Shown: positions 18,340 through 27,789, counted from the first letter of the stretch. The stretch is DNA of 64,000 nucleotides from Gimesia maris (GCF_008298035.1 NZ_CP042910.1:7440001-7504000); one strand, 5' to 3'. The notes: generated by a model from the sequence alone, not told the origin. Numbers and translations are program-made.

Positions 18340-19554
18340 ATGCTGTCAGTTCAAGAAGCATTTCAACTGATTCTGGAAACCGTGAAACCGGCGTCTCCCG
18401 AACAGCGTACATTATTCGAAGCCTGGCATTGTGTACTGGCGGAGGGCACGGTCAGCGATCTGAACATCCCGCCGTTTGATAAAGCGCTGATGGACGGATT
18501 TGCCGTGAAAAGCAGTGATTGTCAGAATGGGAAAGCCACTCTGCAGATCCAGGAAATCATTTACGCCGGTTCGGTTCCCACCATTTCGCTGCAGTCGGGT
18601 CAGACATCGCAGATCATGACGGGCGCGCCTCTGCCCGAAGGCGCAGATGCCGTTGTGCAGATTGAGCATTGCCAGATTGATGATGCAGCCCGCTCAGTGA
18701 AGATCGACACGGGACCGGTTTCGCCGGGCAAAAACATGCTCCCCCAATCGTCGGTACTCGAAGCGGGTGCGCCTGTCCTTGCCGCTGGCACTTTACTGCG
18801 ACCGCAGGAGATCGGTGCGCTGGCGGAGACCGGTAGTCCGACAGTGAAGGTAAGACGTGCCCCCACAGTCGCGATCCTGGCGACAGGAGATGAACTGGTG
18901 GCTCCTGAAGAGAGTCCAGAGCCGGGACAGATCCGCAATTCCAATGAGGTCATGTTGCACGCACAGATACTGCAGACGGATGCAAAACCGCAGCCACTGG
19001 GCATTGCCCGCGATGAACGGAACCATCTGCGTTCTAAAATACAGGAAGGCTTGAAAAGTGATTTTCTGCTACTGTCCGGAGGAGTTTCCGCGGGCGAACG
19101 GGACCTGGTTCCATCCGAACTGGAGCAGGCGGGAGTGAAACAGGTATTTCATATGGTGAACCTGAAACCAGGAAAACCACTCTGGTTTGGTATTCTGGAA
19201 CGGTCCGACGGAGATCCCTGTTACATCTTTGGATTGCCCGGAAACCCTGTCAGCAGCATGGTTTGCTTCGAATTATTCGTCCGAACCGCGATCCGTCAAT
19301 TTATGGGATTCCCTTCACCCAGACCTCAAGTGCAGCAGGCGCGACTCAAGAACGACTATCACACCAGCGGCAACCGGCCCACCTATCAGCCGGCGCGACT
19401 GGAATGGGAAGCCGGAGAATCTACTGTATCCCCTTTGATAACAATGGGTTCTGCTGATTTAAACTCCACTGTGAAAGCCAATGCGGTGGCGTTGTTCCCC
19501 ACGGGAAATCAACATTATCAGGCAGGATTGAAAGTTGACGTCTTTTTATGGTAG
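18340..19554 (+). CDS. moeA: Molybdopterin molybdenumtransferase MoeA
   Basis: The 404-residue product matches MoeA, which inserts molybdate into adenylated molybdopterin in the last step of molybdenum cofactor synthesis. It starts MLSVQEAFQLILETVKP and shows DKALMDGFAVKSSD, TGAPLPEGADAVVQIE, the MoCF-binding part VAILATGDELV and LSGGVSAGERDLVP, and FGLPGNPVSSMVCFELFV. Length is normal. ATG 18340 is preceded by AGGAGAGGG. The amidotransferase gene lies 23 bp upstream, so both are probably in one transcript although their pathways are unrelated. No other moa/moe gene is in the window. Confidence 0.95.
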   Translation: MLSVQEAFQLILETVKPASPEQRTLFEAWHCVLAEGTVSDLNIPPFDKALMDGFAVKSSDCQNGKATLQIQEIIYAGSVPTISLQSGQTSQIMTGAPLPEGADAVVQIEHCQIDDAARSVKIDTGPVSPGKNMLPQSSVLEAGAPVLAAGTLLRPQEIGALAETGSPTVKVRRAPTVAILATGDELVAPEESPEPGQIRNSNEVMLHAQILQTDAKPQPLGIARDERNHLRSKIQEGLKSDFLLLSGGVSAGERDLVPSELEQAGVKQVFHMVNLKPGKPLWFGILERSDGDPCYIFGLPGNPVSSMVCFELFVRTAIRQFMGFPSPRPQVQQARLKNDYHTSGNRPTYQPARLEWEAGESTVSPLITMGSADLNSTVKANAVALFPTGNQHYQAGLKVDVFLW

Positions 19555-19800
19555 CAGCGAGACTTTCCGCCCTGATTGCTCTACTCTTAAATCGCTGATT
19601 TCATTAAAAACCACGCCAATCAGACCGATCCGTTGGGTATTTAACGTCATTGCCTCCCATCAGGATCAGGAAATAAACGTAGTAAGTCACGTAGTATGAA
19701 CTAAAAAAACCGGAACGGTTTCGCGGGAACAGGATGTTTCCCTGGCCGGGGGATTTCGAAATCTCCCGTTGGCAGTCACCGAATTCCAAGGATGGAAATC

Positions 19801-21696
19801 ATGAGTTTAACGACTTCAACCTTCGAACAATCTTCCTCTGATGAACCTGTGCTGGAACCGCATCCTGTGTCTGAGCCACTCCCCTCACAACCGAAAGAGC
19901 AAAACAATCAGCCCCTGGGTGAGGACGTACAAAATATCATCAACACCGCGCGAACTTCTCCGGCTCCGGCGCGGGGCGCGTTTTTTGTTTCATTCCTGTC
20001 AGCCGTTCTGATGTGGGCCAGTTTCACTCCGGTCGACTTTGGTCCGCTGGGCTGGGTCTGTCTGATCCCGTTGCTGCTGCTGGTGCGCATTCCGAGAAGA
20101 ACGCGTTTGATGTACACGGCCATTTATTCCGGCGGTCTGCTGTTTACCGTCGCAGCCTTTCAATGGATGCGACTGGGTCACCCGACGATGTATGTCGCCT
20201 GGATCGCGCTGGCGATTTATGTGGCGTGTTACTTCCCATTGTTTGTCATGCTGTCGCGCATCGCCGTCCATCAGTTTCGCATTCCCCTGCCTGCCGCAGC
20301 GCCGGTTGTGTGGGTCGGACTGGAATACATCCGGGCTTATCTGCTGACGGGGTTCTCCTGGTACTATATCGGCCACACACAATATCGCTGGATCGAAATG
20401 ATTCAGATCAGTGATCTCACCGGCGCTTATGGCGTCAGCTTTATCGTGGTCATGATGGCTGCCTGCTTTGCCTGCCTGTTACCCAATTCACTGCTGATCC
20501 GCCTGAAACTGTTTCCGATGAAGCTGACGGAAGAAGATCAGAAACTGAATGAGATCGGCGGAAAGCAGATCCTGCAGACAGCCTTATGCCTGGGCCTGTT
20601 CTTTGCGGTCCTCGGCTATGGTTATGTCCGACGTTCGCAGGCCGAATTTCAGGATGGGCCGCGAACCGCTTTAATTCAGGCGAATTTTCCATCTACCGTT
20701 AAACATAACCCGAACGAATGGCGTGCCATCTACCTGAAACATATCGAGTTGATGGGCGCCGCCGTTCGTGATCAGCCAGACCTGGTTGTCTGGCCGGAAA
20801 CAATGTTCCGCTGGCCGTTGCTGGAGAGCAATGGGAAAACGGCTGAAGAACTGGGTGAGGTCGCGCCGGAAGTTCCACTTGAGAAATGGAAAGATCCCTC
20901 GGTTCGCAAGGTCCTGGCAAACATGAGCCAGGAAGCGAATGCGGCACTGGTGATCGGGATGGATGTCATCGCCGCCGGTGATGAAAAAATAGAGCAATAC
21001 AACTCTGCGGTTTTTGTCCGACCTGATTATGGCATCCACGGTCGTTATAATAAAATTCACCGTGTGCCGTTTGGTGAATACATGCCTCTGAAAGAAACAC
21101 TCCCTTTCCTGCAGATCTTCTCGCCCTATGGTGCCTCGTTTGGAATCGAACCAGGCAAACATGCTGCCAACTTTGCATACAAGGACTGGAACTTCGCACC
21201 GCTGATCTGTTTTGAGGATACGGTGCCGCACCTGGTTCGCTTCATGCTGAAACCAGGGGCTACTCCGGATGCAACAGCCAGACCCATCGACTGCCTGGTC
21301 AATCTGACCAACGATGGGTGGTTTCATGGTTCAAGCGAACTGGATCAGCACCTGATTACATCTGCGTTCCGTTGTGTGGAGAACCGGACTCCCATGGTCC
21401 GCGCCGTGAACACGGGGATCTCGGCAGTCATCGATGGTGACGGCATGATTCGCGAGCCGGATTTATTCCTCGACTGGGATAACCAGAAACGGACCACACT
21501 GGTGAATCCGAAAACAGGACGCTGGAACAAATCATTGAATGCCGTGATCGTCGATTCGGTTCCCTTGGATCATCGCAGCAGTCTTTACACCCGGTTCGGT
21601 GACTGGTTTGCAGGCGTCTGTTGTTTCTGTGTCCTGTTTCTGTTCTTCATGTCCGCACTTTCCTGGAAACGAAACGCGGCTGAAATGAAATCGTAG
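19801..21696 (+). CDS. lnt: Apolipoprotein N-acyltransferase
   Basis: The 631-residue product is Lnt, the inner-membrane enzyme that adds the third acyl chain to lipoproteins. About 55 hydrophilic residues come first, then six to seven membrane helices (about 55-270), a nitrilase-like periplasmic domain, and a last helix near the C-terminus (VCCFCVLFLFFMSAL). The catalytic triad is visible: Glu in VVWPETMF, Lys in YNKIHRVPFGEYMP and Cys in PLICFEDTVP. It is longer than the E. coli enzyme (512) mainly through the N-terminal extension. The ATG at 19801 is chosen because AAGGA lies 8 bases upstream; ATG 19792 would fall within that site. Confidence 0.93.
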   Translation: MSLTTSTFEQSSSDEPVLEPHPVSEPLPSQPKEQNNQPLGEDVQNIINTARTSPAPARGAFFVSFLSAVLMWASFTPVDFGPLGWVCLIPLLLLVRIPRRTRLMYTAIYSGGLLFTVAAFQWMRLGHPTMYVAWIALAIYVACYFPLFVMLSRIAVHQFRIPLPAAAPVVWVGLEYIRAYLLTGFSWYYIGHTQYRWIEMIQISDLTGAYGVSFIVVMMAACFACLLPNSLLIRLKLFPMKLTEEDQKLNEIGGKQILQTALCLGLFFAVLGYGYVRRSQAEFQDGPRTALIQANFPSTVKHNPNEWRAIYLKHIELMGAAVRDQPDLVVWPETMFRWPLLESNGKTAEELGEVAPEVPLEKWKDPSVRKVLANMSQEANAALVIGMDVIAAGDEKIEQYNSAVFVRPDYGIHGRYNKIHRVPFGEYMPLKETLPFLQIFSPYGASFGIEPGKHAANFAYKDWNFAPLICFEDTVPHLVRFMLKPGATPDATARPIDCLVNLTNDGWFHGSSELDQHLITSAFRCVENRTPMVRAVNTGISAVIDGDGMIREPDLFLDWDNQKRTTLVNPKTGRWNKSLNAVIVDSVPLDHRSSLYTRFGDWFAGVCCFCVLFLFFMSALSWKRNAAEMKS

Positions 21697-21997
21697 GCCT
21701 GGTTCAACGTTGATCTCACGGGGGCCGATATGATCGTTCGTTGCCTCGGAAGACGACATTTGCACGCAATCTGCAATCCAGGGCCGGTGAATCAGGGTGC
21801 TTCCCGGTCTGAATAGACCAATCCGCATGGTTCTGGCTGGTATTTGCCGGTTTTTAGAAAAATACGGTGGAAAACGATAGATAAGCGCCCTACCCTGACC
21901 GCTAAAATAAGAGGCAGGGCGCGTCCGTCAACGCGTATCCCTACCTGTATTTGAATACACCCTCTCATTTCAAGCGGACGAAGATTGTTAAATTAAA
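21697..21997. other. Intergenic region between lnt and the GYF_2 gene
   Basis: About 300 bp without a gene. It holds one strong hairpin (21885-21922). The final 70 bp are AT-rich and should contain the promoter and ribosome site of the next gene. Confidence 0.5.
21885..21922 (+). other. Ten-base-pair hairpin upstream of the GYF_2 gene
   Basis: GCGCCCTACC (21885) pairs with GGCAGGGCGC (ending 21922) with one mismatch, around an 18-base AT-rich loop. There is no T-run after it, so it is either a terminator for lnt without a U tail or an element in the leader of the downstream gene. Confidence 0.4.
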
Positions 21998-23479
21998 ATG
22001 GCACGCGACAGCTGGTACTTTAAGCGTTCAACTGAAACCGAAGGTCCCATTTCATTTGAAGAATTATTTGCCATGGCACAACAGGGCGAATTGACTCCTC
22101 AAATGGAAATCCGCAGTGGTGAATCCGGAAACTGGTTTGCTGCCGAGGACATGGGAGGCCTGTTCGATTCCTCTTCCAGTGGTGAACTGCCATCGCTGGA
22201 TGATTTTTCCATTGTGGATTCCTCATTTGGAATCGAGTCAGAACCCGACATGCCTAACCTGGATGGTTTTTCCATTGTCGAAGAAGAAGACAAACTCTCG
22301 AGCGAACTGGAATCTCAGCTCCCCCGGTTTGCTACGCTGGAAGCCGTGCGGAGCAAGTACCAGAAGATTCAATGGTACTGTCGCGTACTGAATCATGAAC
22401 TGGGGCCGATGTCGGCTGACGACCTGATGAAGATGCTGTTTGATGGTGAGCTGGCGCCCAATGATGAAGTAAAATCTTCAGCAGAGCCGGAGTGGGTGCC
22501 CGCGCGTACTGTTGTGTTTTTGAGTTCTTCCGGCAGTGATCTGGACGTCATCGATTCGGAAGAGGATTCGGTCGAAGAGCTGGTTCCGACGTCGGGTGAA
22601 TCTGCTTCAGAACAGACTGCGACAACCGAAGAAAATGTGGTTGAAGCAGAGAAACCGGCAGAGCCTCCTCCACCACCGATTCTGAAGGTCCGTTCCAAAC
22701 AAAAGTGGTACTGCAAACTGGGTGGCATGGGTTACGGCCCGATTGAAGCGCACAAGATCAAGATGTGGGCCGAACAGGATCGAGTCGAACCGACAGACCT
22801 GCTGAAGCTGGGCCGCAAAGGGGAGTGGTTTGAAGCCTGGCAGATCGAAGCCTTGCAGCTCAAAAAGCCGAACCCGAAACAAGCAGAACCAGAAGTAAAA
22901 GCAGATACTGCGGCTACTGAGACCGAATCAAATACAACGGGTGCACCTGTTGCTGCCGCTCCTGCTGCGGCGTTGGCACCAATGCCTGCAGCTCCTGTAG
23001 CCGCTGCAGTTCCACCCGTGGCGCGGGCAAAACCGAAAATTCAAGTGCAGCGTTCCAATCCCCTGGAAGCGCTGGGACCATTGATGGATCCTAAAATTTT
23101 AGGCGGAGTGGGGGGCGTCATTGCTTTAGTGGCGATACTGTATTTTGTCCCTCTGGGTGATCTGTTCTCCCCCAGTGGAAAAGAGGAATTCGCCAAGTTC
23201 CAGGCCTTCTACCAGGAATACAAGGCCTTACAGTCAAAGCAGGCAGGACCCGCTGAATACGCTGCCCTGAAAAAGAAAGCCAATACCGAACTGGATCCGG
23301 TCATCAAAGATCTGGAAAGCACTGCCGGTTCAGACTATCCTGCTTTGCAGCAACTGCTCTGGGCCGGGCGGGATTATCTCCCCAAGATGCTGGATAATCC
23401 AGGGCCGGAATCAGCCCGAGATCAGGAAAAATTTGAAAATTGCCTGCAGGAAGCGCAACGACTGATCAATAAAAAGTAA
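21998..23479 (+). CDS. Membrane protein with three GYF_2 domains
   Basis: The 493-residue product has three GYF_2 (DUF4339) modules, each starting with WY and holding a GP turn: WYFKRSTETEGPISFEELF (about 5-55), WYCRVLNHELGPMSADDLM (about 127-175) and WYCKLGGMGYGPIEAHKIK (about 242-290). Acidic linkers separate the first two. An Ala/Pro-rich linker (about 305-345) leads to one membrane helix (about 364-384). The last 100 residues form a helical domain shared with the next gene. With no signal peptide, the GYF_2 modules should be cytoplasmic and the tail outside. GYF_2 modules are thought to bind proteins; the partner is unknown. The start ATG at 21998 opens MARDSWYFK. Confidence 0.82.
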   Translation: MARDSWYFKRSTETEGPISFEELFAMAQQGELTPQMEIRSGESGNWFAAEDMGGLFDSSSSGELPSLDDFSIVDSSFGIESEPDMPNLDGFSIVEEEDKLSSELESQLPRFATLEAVRSKYQKIQWYCRVLNHELGPMSADDLMKMLFDGELAPNDEVKSSAEPEWVPARTVVFLSSSGSDLDVIDSEEDSVEELVPTSGESASEQTATTEENVVEAEKPAEPPPPPILKVRSKQKWYCKLGGMGYGPIEAHKIKMWAEQDRVEPTDLLKLGRKGEWFEAWQIEALQLKKPNPKQAEPEVKADTAATETESNTTGAPVAAAPAAALAPMPAAPVAAAVPPVARAKPKIQVQRSNPLEALGPLMDPKILGGVGGVIALVAILYFVPLGDLFSPSGKEEFAKFQAFYQEYKALQSKQAGPAEYAALKKKANTELDPVIKDLESTAGSDYPALQQLLWAGRDYLPKMLDNPGPESARDQEKFENCLQEAQRLINKK

Positions 23480-23567
23480 GGTTAATACGAGCTTCCGCTG
23501 TTCGGGACTGCCTTGACTGGATGTCATAAGAAGCCCACTCCCTTAAGTTTTTTTCGCGGTTCAGATT

Positions 23568-23981
23568 ATGAATACCGAATCTCCCCTCCCTGCCCGCAAG
23601 AAACGATTTCCGTTCGGGATTGTGCTGTCAGTGCTGGCCCTGGTTACTGCTTATGTGCTGCTGGTGAATGCAGGACGAAATCTGGAATACAAAAAGGTGA
23701 AAGCCGTTCATCAGGAGTTTCTGGCACTTAAGCAACAGAAAGCCAGTAATGCGGAATGGGAGGCGTTTAAGCAGAGTGTCCACACCAGAATCGATCCCGT
23801 CATCAAAAAACTGGAAGCCACTGCCTGTTCAGATTTCCCGGTGCAACAACTATTGCTCTGGGCCACGCGTGACTACCTGTATCCCATGCTGGATAATGCA
23901 CGAGTCGAGAAAAGCAGAGAACAGCAAAAGTTTGAACGGTGCCTGAAAGAGGCAGAGACCCTCATTAATAAACTACCCTAA
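23568..23981 (+). CDS. Small single-pass protein, paralogue of the GYF_2 protein C-terminus
   Basis: The 137-residue product has a short basic N-terminus (ARKKRFPFG), one membrane helix (about residues 17-36) and a helical C-terminal domain. That domain aligns along its whole length with the tail of the protein just upstream: both share DPVIKxLExTA, SDxPxxQxLLWAxRDYL, MLDN and a final KFExCLxEAxxLINK. It is therefore a tandem partial duplication without GYF_2 modules. It lies 88 bp downstream on the same strand and probably in the same transcript. I recognise no named family for the shared domain. No good ribosome site precedes the ATG. Confidence 0.75.
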   Translation: MNTESPLPARKKRFPFGIVLSVLALVTAYVLLVNAGRNLEYKKVKAVHQEFLALKQQKASNAEWEAFKQSVHTRIDPVIKKLEATACSDFPVQQLLLWATRDYLYPMLDNARVEKSREQQKFERCLKEAETLINKLP

Positions 23982-24236
23982 TTATTTCATTTCTCGCAAT
24001 CCCGGAAATTGCTAGAATCTGTTCCCCATGCGGGTCAGCATATTTCGAAATTGACTGCTGTTCTCAGGTCTATGCGGATGCTAAGATTACTTGTTGAGCA
24101 ACAGTATAACTGATTCCTACCTGGATCCCCCCTGAACTTATTAACCTATTTTATTAACTTTTCCTGCCGGGTTTTGACCGCTCACAAGACCCGAAATTTT
24201 CCTGCAAGTTATCCTGCAAACTGGAGAGAGCCTGTC

Positions 24237-25316
24237 ATGAACCCTCAGATTACGTCTCGTCGCCGTCGGGGTTTTACCCTGATTGAACTGCTGGTTGTGA
24301 TTGCCATTATCGCAATTTTAATCGCCCTGTTATTACCTGCTGTCCAGCAGGCCCGTGAAGCTGCCCGTCGCAGTGCGTGTAAAAACAACCTGAAACAGCT
24401 CGGGCTGGCGATGCACAACTATCATGAAACCCATGGTATTTTCCCACGTGCAAACTTTGAAAAACAGAACGACTCTACTTACGGATATGGAAACTATTCG
24501 TACTTCTCGTTCTCAGCCCAGACCATGCTGCTCCCCTTCCTGGACCAGGCAAACGTTTACAACCAGTTCAACTTCTCACTGGCCCCTAACCAGGCGCCCA
24601 ATGATACAGTCAAACGTGCTGTCATTCCTGCTTTTCTGTGTCCTTCTGATCTGAGTAGCATTCAAAATGGTGGCGGATATGGATTAGGTCCAGGCAACAA
24701 CTATGCCGTCTGTGCCGGTCCCTCGATCTTCTGGTTTGGCTTTGCTCCCTCAACCAATACGAGCCCCACAAACCTGCAGCACCAGGTGGGGATGTTTAAC
24801 TACCGTAAAGCGATTCGCATCCGTGATCTCACGGACGGCAGTTCCAATATCATTGCAGCCGGCGAACTGATGAAGGGTGACGGTAACAACGATGCTTCCC
24901 TGATCGGTGAAGGTGATACCATCCGCGGTGGTTCAAGAGGAAGCACTGCCAGTTCCTTCCCAAGTTACAACGATGTCAAAAACTGGGGTGCCTCCTGCCT
25001 GGCGAAAAAGAATTCGCCTCCCGCATCACCCGCACCTCGAGGCGATACCGGTTCCAACTGGGTTTACGGTAACGGCGGTCTGACTGTTTTCAACACACTG
25101 CTCAACCCGAACTCTGAATATCCGAACTGTGTGACCTGTTCCAGTTGTGGAACGAATGACGCCCCTGGCCTGTTCCCTGCCCGCAGTCGTCACGTCGGTG
25201 GTGTGCATGTCCTGATGGGCGATGGTGCCACCCGGTTCATCAGTGCCAACATTGATAACACAACCTGGCAGAATCTAGGTGCGATTCAGGACGGAAACGT
25301 TCTGGGCGAGTTTTAA
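24237..25316 (+). CDS. DUF1559 domain-containing pseudopilin-like protein
   Basis: The 359-residue product is the second DUF1559 protein of the window. Its prepilin leader is [20 protein letters not shown], followed by [20 protein letters not shown]. The C-terminus has [18 protein letters not shown] and ends DGNVLGEF, very like the first copy, which ends DGQVIGEF. The two copies differ widely between these ends, as is usual for this expanded family. ATG 24237 follows GGAGAG by six bases; a further upstream start at 24174 would put 21 extra residues before the leader. A GC-rich terminator follows at 25352. Role unknown; probably an exported, membrane-anchored surface protein. Confidence 0.93.
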   Translation: MNPQITSRRRRGFTLIELLVVIAIIAILIALLLPAVQQAREAARRSACKNNLKQLGLAMHNYHETHGIFPRANFEKQNDSTYGYGNYSYFSFSAQTMLLPFLDQANVYNQFNFSLAPNQAPNDTVKRAVIPAFLCPSDLSSIQNGGGYGLGPGNNYAVCAGPSIFWFGFAPSTNTSPTNLQHQVGMFNYRKAIRIRDLTDGSSNIIAAGELMKGDGNNDASLIGEGDTIRGGSRGSTASSFPSYNDVKNWGASCLAKKNSPPASPAPRGDTGSNWVYGNGGLTVFNTLLNPNSEYPNCVTCSSCGTNDAPGLFPARSRHVGGVHVLMGDGATRFISANIDNTTWQNLGAIQDGNVLGEF

Positions 25317-25351
25317 TCGCACTGCCTGAAAGTGATTTAAGATTCAACGAG

Positions 25352-25383
25352 CAGCATGGGAGTTTCGACTCTCATGCTGTTTT
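25352..25383 (+). terminator. Rho-independent terminator after the DUF1559 gene
   Basis: CAGCATGGGAGT pairs with ACTCTCATGCTG (one G-U pair) around a TTCG tetraloop, followed directly by TTTT. This is a textbook intrinsic terminator 36 bp after the stop codon. Confidence 0.85.
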
Positions 25384-25428
25384 GCCACACAAGGCTGATC
25401 CCTTACCTGATAATTGAAAGCAAGATAC

Positions 25429-25746
25429 ATGAAATTGCTCTTTGCGCTCCTGACGGGTCTGGCGCTGATGTTCCCTGTGATGACAGGCTGTTCCGGCGAG
25501 GCAGAACCAGAGGTTCCCTCATCCGCAGCCATCATTGCTTCCTTCAAATCGAATCTGCAGGTCGTCGTTGATACCGGCGAAGGCGGAAGCGGGCTGGATG
25601 TGCTGCGTGCCGACTTTGAAGAACTGCAGAAGCAGGCACCTGAGAAAGCATCCGCTGTCCAAAAGGATTATGAATCCCTGATGACCGCATCAAAGCCGGA
25701 AGACCGAAAAACGCTGGCCGGCAAAATCATCGCAGGTTTAGAGTAA
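25429..25746 (+). CDS. Small putative lipoprotein
   Basis: The 105-residue product has a signal peptide ending in the lipobox VMTGC (Cys about residue 20). The mature part is acidic and mostly helical (SAAIIASFKSNLQVVVDTG, then FEELQKQAPEKASAVQKDYE). It follows a DUF1559 gene and its terminator, the same arrangement as the lipoprotein at 3526, but the two lipoproteins are not similar in sequence. I do not recognise the family. The start ATG 25429 is preferred over an in-frame TTG at 25414; neither has a strong ribosome site. Confidence 0.7.
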   Translation: MKLLFALLTGLALMFPVMTGCSGEAEPEVPSSAAIIASFKSNLQVVVDTGEGGSGLDVLRADFEELQKQAPEKASAVQKDYESLMTASKPEDRKTLAGKIIAGLE

Positions 25747-25761
25747 CGATTTGTTACTCCC

Positions 25762-26217
25762 TCAGCTTTCGCGCGGCGGATTGACTGGCTTGTTCTTCCA
25801 CCAGATCATCAACTTTGGGGATAATTTGTCACCATCGAGGATGCCTTCGACCTGGATAAACCGGTCGTCCTTGACGCGATAAATAAAAGACTGCGGTGCC
25901 GGTGATTTCCTGCCTTTGTTCGGGCCTTCCAGAACTTCCAGATCGTAATAGATAAAGAGACTGGCATCGTCCATGCGCTGCAGACGGTACTTTGCCTGAT
26001 GGTGATGCACGCGTCGTCCCAGTCTGTCGTAAACGGAGACTTTTGAGAGATCGCGGGTCAACTCCTGTTCGACACGCAGCGGCGATCCTTTGGCGTCGTG
26101 ATCATTGCGAACCCAGATCCCGGAGATGAGTTCATAGTCTTCCTCAGGAGCCGGCTCTGCCGCCGTACACACTGCTGCCCAAACCAGTAATACTGCCAAC
26201 CCTGCAACAGACTTCAT
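25762..26217 (-). CDS. Small exported protein of unknown function
   Basis: The 151-residue product has a signal peptide (VAGLAVLLVWAAVCTAAEP). The mature part is a compact, probably beta-rich domain, with ISGIWVRNDHDAKGSPLRVE near its start and a Pro-rich end. The ATG at 26217 is well supported by GGGAGG six bases upstream; a longer frame reaching 26337 would overlap the RNase D gene and bury the signal peptide. It lies just downstream of the RNase D gene and may be co-transcribed. I do not recognise a family. Confidence 0.75.
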   Translation of the reverse strand: MKSVAGLAVLLVWAAVCTAAEPAPEEDYELISGIWVRNDHDAKGSPLRVEQELTRDLSKVSVYDRLGRRVHHHQAKYRLQRMDDASLFIYYDLEVLEGPNKGRKSPAPQSFIYRVKDDRFIQVEGILDGDKLSPKLMIWWKNKPVNPPRES

Positions 26218-26257
26218 CGAAAACCTCCCTGTCTTGCACCGAGAGCATTTTTTGCTT

Positions 26258-27445
26258 TCAGCTGAGTCGTTCGAAATGCAGGGGATGATCGGATTCCGGA
26301 TCAGCCACCCGCATTGAAATTTTCCCATCAAGGACATCCGTTAACAGATCGCCACAGACCTCTGCGCGCCAGCCTGCCATCAGTCGTGGTCGTTCGTCAG
26401 AAATTTCTTTGTAGACATGGTATCGAACGAGGTGTCTCAAATCGGCTGAAGTCCCCACGAGCGTTTGTGAGACATTCATCTCGGCACAACGATTCGCCAG
26501 TGCAATTCCCAACAGCTTACCGATGACCTGTTCGTCCTGGTTTTGTTGGGTATTCGGATTTTCCATCAACTGCGGCAGCTGATCGTTGGGTGTCTGTTGT
26601 GCTTTCGCGATTCGCTGCACGACTTCGGGCGCCAGCTTGAACATATTCTTACGGTTCAGATCCCGGGTCGCCGTCAGGTCCTGAGGCGTGGCTGGTTTGC
26701 GGCGGGCAAGTTCAATTAATAGATCATCACGGAGGATTCTGCGTGCCGGCTGATTCTTTTCCTGAGCCACCTCATCGCGCCAGTCAAACAGCTCACGTAC
26801 AATCGCCAGCTCGCGCGGTTTCAATTTATGCAATCCGGATACACGTCGCCAGTTTTCCCGATGAAATTCGGAATCCACTTCATCAATCATCCGTTGAAAC
26901 TCGGCTTCGGCCCAGTCGAGTCTTCCCAGGTCGATCAACTCCTTTTCCTGTATTTTCCAGATCTTGAGCACGAACTTGACATCATCGAGTGCATATTTGA
27001 TCTGCTGCTGGGTCAGTGGTCGGCGACGCCAGTCGGTACGAGTTTCTTTACTCCCCGCTTTTTCATTCAGCACACGTGCGACCAGTGCGGTATACGAAAT
27101 GGGAAAACTCCGCGAACGCAGGCCTTCGGCGATCTGCAAATCGACCAGTTTCCGGGGCTTCTTCCCGGAAAAATGTCGACAGAAACGAACTTCTTCACGA
27201 CCGCCATGTACGACAATGACCGTGTCATCATCCGTCATGATATCCCACCAGGGGGATAAATCATCCATTTCATAAGGATCGACGGCGACAGCCTGGCCAT
27301 TGACGGCAAACTGCAGCAGCGAGAGTTCCGGCCGATACGTGAACTCTGACACAAATTCGGTATCGAATGCAACGATGCCCGCGTCCCGGATTTGATCACA
27401 TAACGCGATAAACTCGGACTGCTGCACGATGAGGGGGCTCGACAT
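26258..27445 (-). CDS. rnd: Ribonuclease D-like 3'-5' exonuclease with HRDC domain
   Basis: The 395-residue product has an N-terminal DEDDy exonuclease domain and an HRDC-like helical region. The Exo I motif is VAFDTEFVSEFTY (about residue 25), and Exo III is YALDDVKFVLKIW (about 160). In Exo II the family's Asp (as in E. coli HAGSEDLEVF) appears as Glu in HGGREEVRFC, a substitution worth checking. The HRDC part follows (LKPRELAIVRELFDWRDE, about 212-229). RNase D trims the 3' ends of tRNAs and other stable RNAs. ATG 27445 has AAGGA twelve bases upstream. Confidence 0.88.
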   Translation of the reverse strand: MSSPLIVQQSEFIALCDQIRDAGIVAFDTEFVSEFTYRPELSLLQFAVNGQAVAVDPYEMDDLSPWWDIMTDDDTVIVVHGGREEVRFCRHFSGKKPRKLVDLQIAEGLRSRSFPISYTALVARVLNEKAGSKETRTDWRRRPLTQQQIKYALDDVKFVLKIWKIQEKELIDLGRLDWAEAEFQRMIDEVDSEFHRENWRRVSGLHKLKPRELAIVRELFDWRDEVAQEKNQPARRILRDDLLIELARRKPATPQDLTATRDLNRKNMFKLAPEVVQRIAKAQQTPNDQLPQLMENPNTQQNQDEQVIGKLLGIALANRCAEMNVSQTLVGTSADLRHLVRYHVYKEISDERPRLMAGWRAEVCGDLLTDVLDGKISMRVADPESDHPLHFERLS

Positions 27446-27789
27446 CCTTTGACCACTTCCTTTTCTTTGACCCGAAGCTCAGAACTTCGTCTGACATGAT
27501 TGCGCTGACTTGCTCGTTCCTGCTTAAACCCTAATGTTGTAGATATTTATTGTATTCGTCAATGAACTCAGGCACTTTTTGTGCCTGTGACAATGATAGT
27601 CAGTCGTCCCGGCTTTACTCTCAACAGGGTTAAAAAACCGGTTGAAGTCAACTGGTTTGGGAAAAACCGGGTAAGTTTCGCCGGCTTCTCTGTCGATTCT
27701 GTAAACAGGAGAACCTGTTGTTCAAAACCGAGCGGCAGAATCTGCCGATTGTTAACCTACTTTATAAAACGCTCCAGGAGCAGCTTGTC
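27446..27789. other. Divergent intergenic region with two hairpins
   Basis: About 340 bp between the divergent RNase D and MotB-like genes, so it should carry both promoters. CAGGCAC and GTGCCTG (27569-27587) form a perfect 7-bp stem around TTTTT. AACCGGTTGA and TCAACTGGTT (27636-27657) form a 10-bp stem with one mismatch. The second lies in the likely leader of the MotB-like gene. No gene was recognised. Confidence 0.45.
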
